From Elmis aenea (taxonomy: Eukaryota; Arthropoda; Insecta; Coleoptera; Elmidae), in assembly GCA_947652605.1 (NCBI GenBank), contig OX393581.1, positions 44,415,924 to 44,479,923 of the forward strand: 64,000 bases of DNA, given 5' to 3'. The notes below the pieces were generated by a model. It was not told the DNA's origin and made no database searches. It was given only the letters and a program-made list of their open reading frames with translations. The position numbers and the translations under genes were made by a program. Of the stretch, positions 59,549 to 64,000 are shown piece by piece (within the stretch, counting starts at the first letter, position 1; the number at the start of each line of letters is the position of its first letter).

Positions 59549-61673
59549 CAGGGTGGCCATTTTTCTAACCTGTTGTACGGGTAACTCCGTTAATATTGGA
59601 GATACAGAAACGTTTAAATTAGCAAATTTGTGCAAACTAACTGCTACACTAATAATAAGAGAAAACTCTTAAATGTCACTTAAAAAAAAAAACAACAACA
59701 CGGCAGTGAACATGTAAAATGATTTTTGGTTATAAAAACTGCAAGAGAAAAGTGTGACAAACCTTATTTCATTGAAATGAAAAAGAATAACCTTTTTAAT
59801 AAGGCCACAGCTAACTATGACTTCCATTTAAAAAAAAGCAAGTTTGTGTTATAACTCGGAAATCGAGAGAGCTATGAAAATTTCGTTGACATTTATAATC
59901 GATTTAAAAATATCTATAAAAGCATATTTTTATTTTTGTTTTAGCTCATATGCTTACGGAATTATTCAAGTTTGAAAAAATCGACCTTTTTCGGTTTTTT
60001 TCAAAATATTTCAGAAAGTTGATGACGTAGATCAAATTTGAAAATGGTATCAGCTTTCCCTGTATATTTTGCAGCCACTTTAATTTTTTTTCTTAATGTA
60101 GGATACAGAATGGACCGAATTCGAATGTTTTACGGAGTTTCTCGGTTACCGTAATAGTTAGCGAAAATCTGATATCGGTCTCTTGGGCTAATTTTCTGAG
60201 AAAAGAACGTCTGTGTAATCAGACTTATTATATCGCTTTTCATTTTGGCACTACTGACGAAAAATGAAATTTGATCATTTAAAAAAATTTATTATTACAT
60301 CATTATTTATTAAAATAGAAAAAAATGTTATGAAGGTTTTTTATACAGATTTCTATGCTTATTTTAAAAACATATTTAATTTTTTTTAGCGACCTTGACT
60401 TTCGAGATATGAAGTAAACTTATATTTTAATAAATAGAAACCCTAGTTGGTCCTGATTTTATATGAAAGAGAACTATTTTAGCTTTTCAAAAATATGTAG
60501 TTTTATATGTTTGTTGCAAATAACCGAGAGATGGCTAAATTTGTAAATATTTTTTTATCACGGTTTGTCATGATTTCGTAAACAAGTGATGTTTGCAATT
60601 ATTTAACAACTAAACGTCATATTCAAGTAAATTTTTAAGCATATCTGTGTAGCTTTTTGCATTTTATAACTGTTTACGGTGGTATTGTGAACATGCCTAA
60701 ATTTGAATACCTACTTTGAAAAGTTTAATGTGTTAGAACTGTTAGAAGTTGATTGTAAGTGATGAAAACTGCAGAATTTACTTGGAAATGACGTTTACTC
60801 GTTTAATAATTGCAAACATCATTTGTTCACGAAATCATGGCAAACTTTGATAAAGAAATTTTTGCAAAATTAGCCATGTCTCGGTTATTTTTTGCAACAA
60901 ATATACAATCTATATATTTTGAAAAGCAAAAAAAAATCTCTTCCATAGAAAGTCATGGCCAACTAGGGTTTCTATCTGAAGAAATATAAGTTAACTTCGT
61001 ATCTTGAAAGTCAAGGTCAATAAAAAAATATGTTTTTTAAATAAGCATAAAAATTTGAATAAAAAACCTTCATAACATTTTGTTCTATTTTAATAATAAG
61101 TATATGAAAAAGTATGAAATTTATTTTTATGTCTGTAGTACCAAAATGAATAGCGATATAAAAAGTCTGATTACACAGGCGTTCTTTTCTCAAAAAGAAA
61201 GCCCAATAGACTGATATCAGATTTTCGCTAACTATTGCGATTATCGAGAAAACCCGTAAAACATTCGAATTTGCCTCACCCTGTACCCTGTATGCTAGAT
61301 CAAAGTAATTAGAATATTTGGCGGCACTTTCCAGTAATAAAAATCAAATGTCGTTTAAAACAAATTTGATGGTCCAAAATAGACAAAAGTAAATCTACTA
61401 AATCATTTTTTTTTTTAAAGTCATGAGTCCTTCTACTGTTAGGCGTAGGACTTAATCTACTTAATCTAATTTTCTGAATCGTAAATTATTAGGTAGTAAA
61501 AACTGACACCGGGAAAGTGCTTAATATTTCAATTAAGGAACGATATACAAAAAAAAACGAAAATCAAGATTTCTAATTTTGAATAACTTTTAGTTTCAAA
61601 TACTATTGCGCAGTTTTGCCTTAAACTTACCGCAAGGCGCGTCAGTGTCGAAGTTTAGAAAAGAATCACCCTG
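59549..61673. mobile_element. Possible outer TA-flanked element
   Basis: CAGGGTGGCC at 59549 and CACCCTG at 61673, both next to TA. Inverted identity is limited to about 9 bp plus a weak TTTTCTAA match. It would enclose the palindrome at 60106-61283. Confidence 0.35.
60106..61283. mobile_element. 1.2-kb palindromic MITE
   Basis: The arms are diverged inverse copies over most of their length (shared ATTCGAATGTTTTACGG, CTAACTATTG/CGTAATAGTTAG, GACTTTTTATATCGC-like and GGCCAACTAGGGTTTCTAT). The centre is near 60,690. TA flanks both sides. No ORF. Confidence 0.8.
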
Positions 61674-61675
61674 TA

Positions 61676-62249
61676 TACACTGATTTTTCTCTTAGGATTT
61701 TCTTTGCATGTCGCGTACAGTCTGTACTCAAGTTAGTCTCGTGTCTCTAGATGTGAATAGTAGGGGTGCGAGCTCAGAATTTTATTCTTGTATAGAATTT
61801 CCGTATTCAATGGCAGTAAAAGCAACTAAGAAGTTGTGAATCGTGATGCAACGCATGTGGGGGAGTTACTAAAGTGTTGCAGGCACAAATCGATAACAGA
61901 AGTACTGAGGATTGCATTTAGCGACGCTTTATTTAGATCAAAAAGTGTACGATGAGATTAAATTCTGAAAGACTCGTGATACGATAACGGTCGATTTAGG
62001 AGCGGTGAAATATTTTTTAAGTAAAAAATTTACCTGGAGTGTCTTAATCTTGAAAATTGCACACGTATTCCGTGTAAAAAGGAATATATTTTTAATGTAA
62101 AAGGTCCCGACCACAAAGTTGAAGAAAGTCTCATAAGATAACTTTTGTTTCACAGTGTGTCACGCGCGTTTTTTGCAAATTTAATAATAAAATTGTGTTC
62201 CCGTGCAACTTGGACGGAGTAAATATTGCTGTTTTAGATATTGTGTACT
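61676..62249. other. Non-coding DNA
   Basis: No gene or repeat recognised. It borders the hAT element on the right. Confidence 0.4.
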
Positions 62250-62450
62250 CAGGGCCGGCCTTCTCTATAAAGGGGCCTGGGTGCAAGAAACTTTTTGGAG
62301 CCCTAAAATATTTTTTATATGTAACAATACAAGGATTCGAAATAAACGTATATTGCGTAATATGTCTTTATTTAAATACGCGATTTTGTTTTGCTATTTC
62401 AATAATCATTTCAGAAAAATTACAATTTTTGTCAACTTTCTTTTCGATGC

Positions 62451-63841
62451 TTAAAACATAGCAAGTGCGTTTAAGTGTTCTTCACACATACTTGACCGAA
62501 GATAATTATTTATTAATTTTAATTTGCTAAAAGAACGCTCTGCACTTGCTATAGTAATTGGTAACGTAAGAAATGTTGTAATACGGTTAGCACATTTGGT
62601 AATAGTTCATTATAATTATTATTTAATATGTATTTTAATATGTTTTGCGCGTTATTTACATCTTTTGGGTCCAAGCTCAATTCTTACAACAAATCAATTA
62701 CCTGGATTCATTTACATCTTTACCATAAAGTTTTACATAATCTTTTAAACCGTTTTCTAGCTCATTATTTTTCTAGTGTTTTTATGTCAGTGATTAATTT
62801 AAAATCAGTTATAATACTGGGCATATTTTTAAATCTTTCATTTATTTGTACAATGACAGTATCAATCACAACGTTAAAAAAGTAACGTCTAAATTCCTAT
62901 ACTGGGTCTTGCAAAACTTAATCTTCTGTTAGTTAGGAAAATAACCTTTTTCTTTTTCGAATTCTTTTTTTATGGAAATCTTCTGAAATATTCAACTTTT
63001 GTGCTGTCATTATCGGCGTCTAACAATGTGTTAAATTTTTATCTTAAATTTTGGATTTCATTTTTAATTTTATTTACTAAATTTAAAGCAGAGTCAAGAA
63101 CAACTGTTTTTGCTTGAAATAGTTTGTTGATACTATTAATTTTTGACAATATTTTAAACCATACTAATAAGCATAAAATAAATGGCATTTGTTGTAATGA
63201 ATCTAATAGACTTTCAGCTTCAGATACTGATGTGTTATCGTTACTTGCACTAATAAATTCTTCTAAGGCATTACAAATTTCTTCAAACTGTGTATATGTC
63301 GTAGGCATAATGTGAAATCCGGCATTTTATAAAACGCCTAGGCATTTTATAAAAAGCCGGCAAAACGAGCAAATTATGACTTTTTCTTAGACCCATACAT
63401 TTGTATCCATACAAAAAAAAAAGCTTTAAGCAACCTTTAACCTGACCCTCATTCATTTGGTCAGTAGTAGAGGGTCAGGTTAAAGGATGGTTAAAGTTTT
63501 TTTTTTAATAAATAATAAAAATGAAGCTAATAGTTTTGTGCCTAGGCGTTTTATAAAATGCCGGATTTCACATTATGCCTACGACATATACACTGCCTTG
63601 ACTGCGACTATATCGGCTTCCCATCACACAATGGTTTAAGCGTAATATTTAAATGCTTTTTGTATAATTTCCCACCTTTTTGTAGATATGCAGAAAGTAA
63701 ACAGTATAAACGTTGCAATATTCCAATTTTTTTTTTACAATTTATGCTACTGGAAGCAGCATCACAATTAACTATCAAATTAAAAGAATGTGATAAGCAA
63801 GGTACATAAATTGCATGAGGGTTTAAACCAGAGGTCCCCAA
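62451..63841 (-). pseudogene. hAT transposase remnant (ZMYM/Ac type)
   Basis: In reading order: GLNPHAIYVPCLSHSFNLIV and IGILQRLYCLLSAYLQKGGK (63841-63608); then the nested MITE; then YTQFEEICNALEEFI and LVWFKILSKINSINKLFQAK (63308-63039); later ELLPNVLTVLQHFL, a frameshift, and TLPITIASAERSFSKLK with NNYLRSSM and HLNALAMF-stop at 62451, the hAT dimerisation domain. At least two frameshifts plus the insertion inactivate it. Confidence 0.82.
63290..63596. mobile_element. Palindromic MITE inside the hAT transposase
   Basis: Near-perfect arms of about 55 bp (TATATGTCGTAGGCATAATG outward end, AAATCCGGCATTTTATAAAA inward) at 63288-63345 and 63541-63598. It splits the transposase frame. A CAG may be duplicated at the borders. 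Confidence 0.75.
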
Positions 63842-64000
63842 ACTTTTTTGTCTCGTAGACCACTTGCCATGTTTTTCGGTTTTGGGTAGACCCGGTGCTT
63901 ACCTGATATTGATTTTTTTTGCAAATTCATTACTTTTTTTTTACAAAATAAAAACTTACACGCAGAGAAAATAGAAACGTACGCGGGCGGAGCTGCAGGC
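63829..64000. mobile_element. Start of a nested hAT-type element
   Basis: CAGAGGTCCCCAAACTTTTT is a hAT-type terminus. It lies directly after GTTTAAAC, which would be the 8-bp target. The sequence runs off the window, so the other end is unseen. Confidence 0.55.

Larger units (their letters stand above)
62250..64000 (-). mobile_element. Large hAT element, right end outside window
   Basis: Left terminus CAGGGCCGGCC at 62250. It encloses a degenerate hAT transposase on the - strand, one nested palindromic MITE and the start of a second hAT-type element at 63829. The other end is not in the window. Confidence 0.65.

Overview
This is AT-rich eukaryotic DNA, almost certainly from an insect and possibly a beetle. 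The order-level guess is weak and rests only on the repeat content and the divergent zinc-finger family. Evidence for an insect: single-exon polydactyl C2H2 zinc-finger genes, an irritans-type mariner, a Jockey-clade retrotransposon end, many hAT and TA-flanked MITEs, and a spliced animal-type ribonucleotide reductase gene. There are no bacterial-type operons, no CRISPR array, and no rRNA or tRNA gene that I could see.

Region 1 (about 0.5-24.0 kb) is a zinc-finger gene cluster. Three long intact ORFs (A 3861-6413, B 13740-16322, C 17189-19351, all +) share a ~240-residue N-terminal region of unknown function followed by 22, 22 and 17 fingers. A fourth copy lies inverted upstream (about 1117-3278, -) and is frameshifted. 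Each + gene is preceded by the same ~365-bp spacer, the likely promoter, and followed by decayed zinc-finger 'tails'. Blocks A and C (about 3.4-9.3 kb and 16.7-23.5 kb) are copies of one another. Both carry the same Jockey insertion and the same hAT insertions, and the inverted copy still shows the empty target sites, so the order of events can be read from the window.

Region 2 (24.4-29.4 kb) holds the two ordinary genes, convergent: an MBLAC1-like metallo-beta-lactamase-fold hydrolase (+, one exon) and the large subunit of ribonucleotide reductase (-, four exons, 813 codons). A consensus E2F site lies 135 bp upstream of the reductase start codon.

Region 3 (29.4-64 kb) has no convincing host gene. 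It is AT-rich DNA filled with transposon remnants, often nested: hAT elements with 8-bp target duplications, TA-flanked palindromic MITEs, a deleted mariner sitting in another repeat, a mariner-like element inside a hAT inside a foldback, two non-LTR reverse transcriptase scraps, a 33-bp minisatellite, and a large degenerate hAT element running off the right edge.

No new enzymatic system is evident. The most interesting object is the young, actively rearranging zinc-finger family with an unrecognised N-terminal region, together with the dated series of insertions in it.
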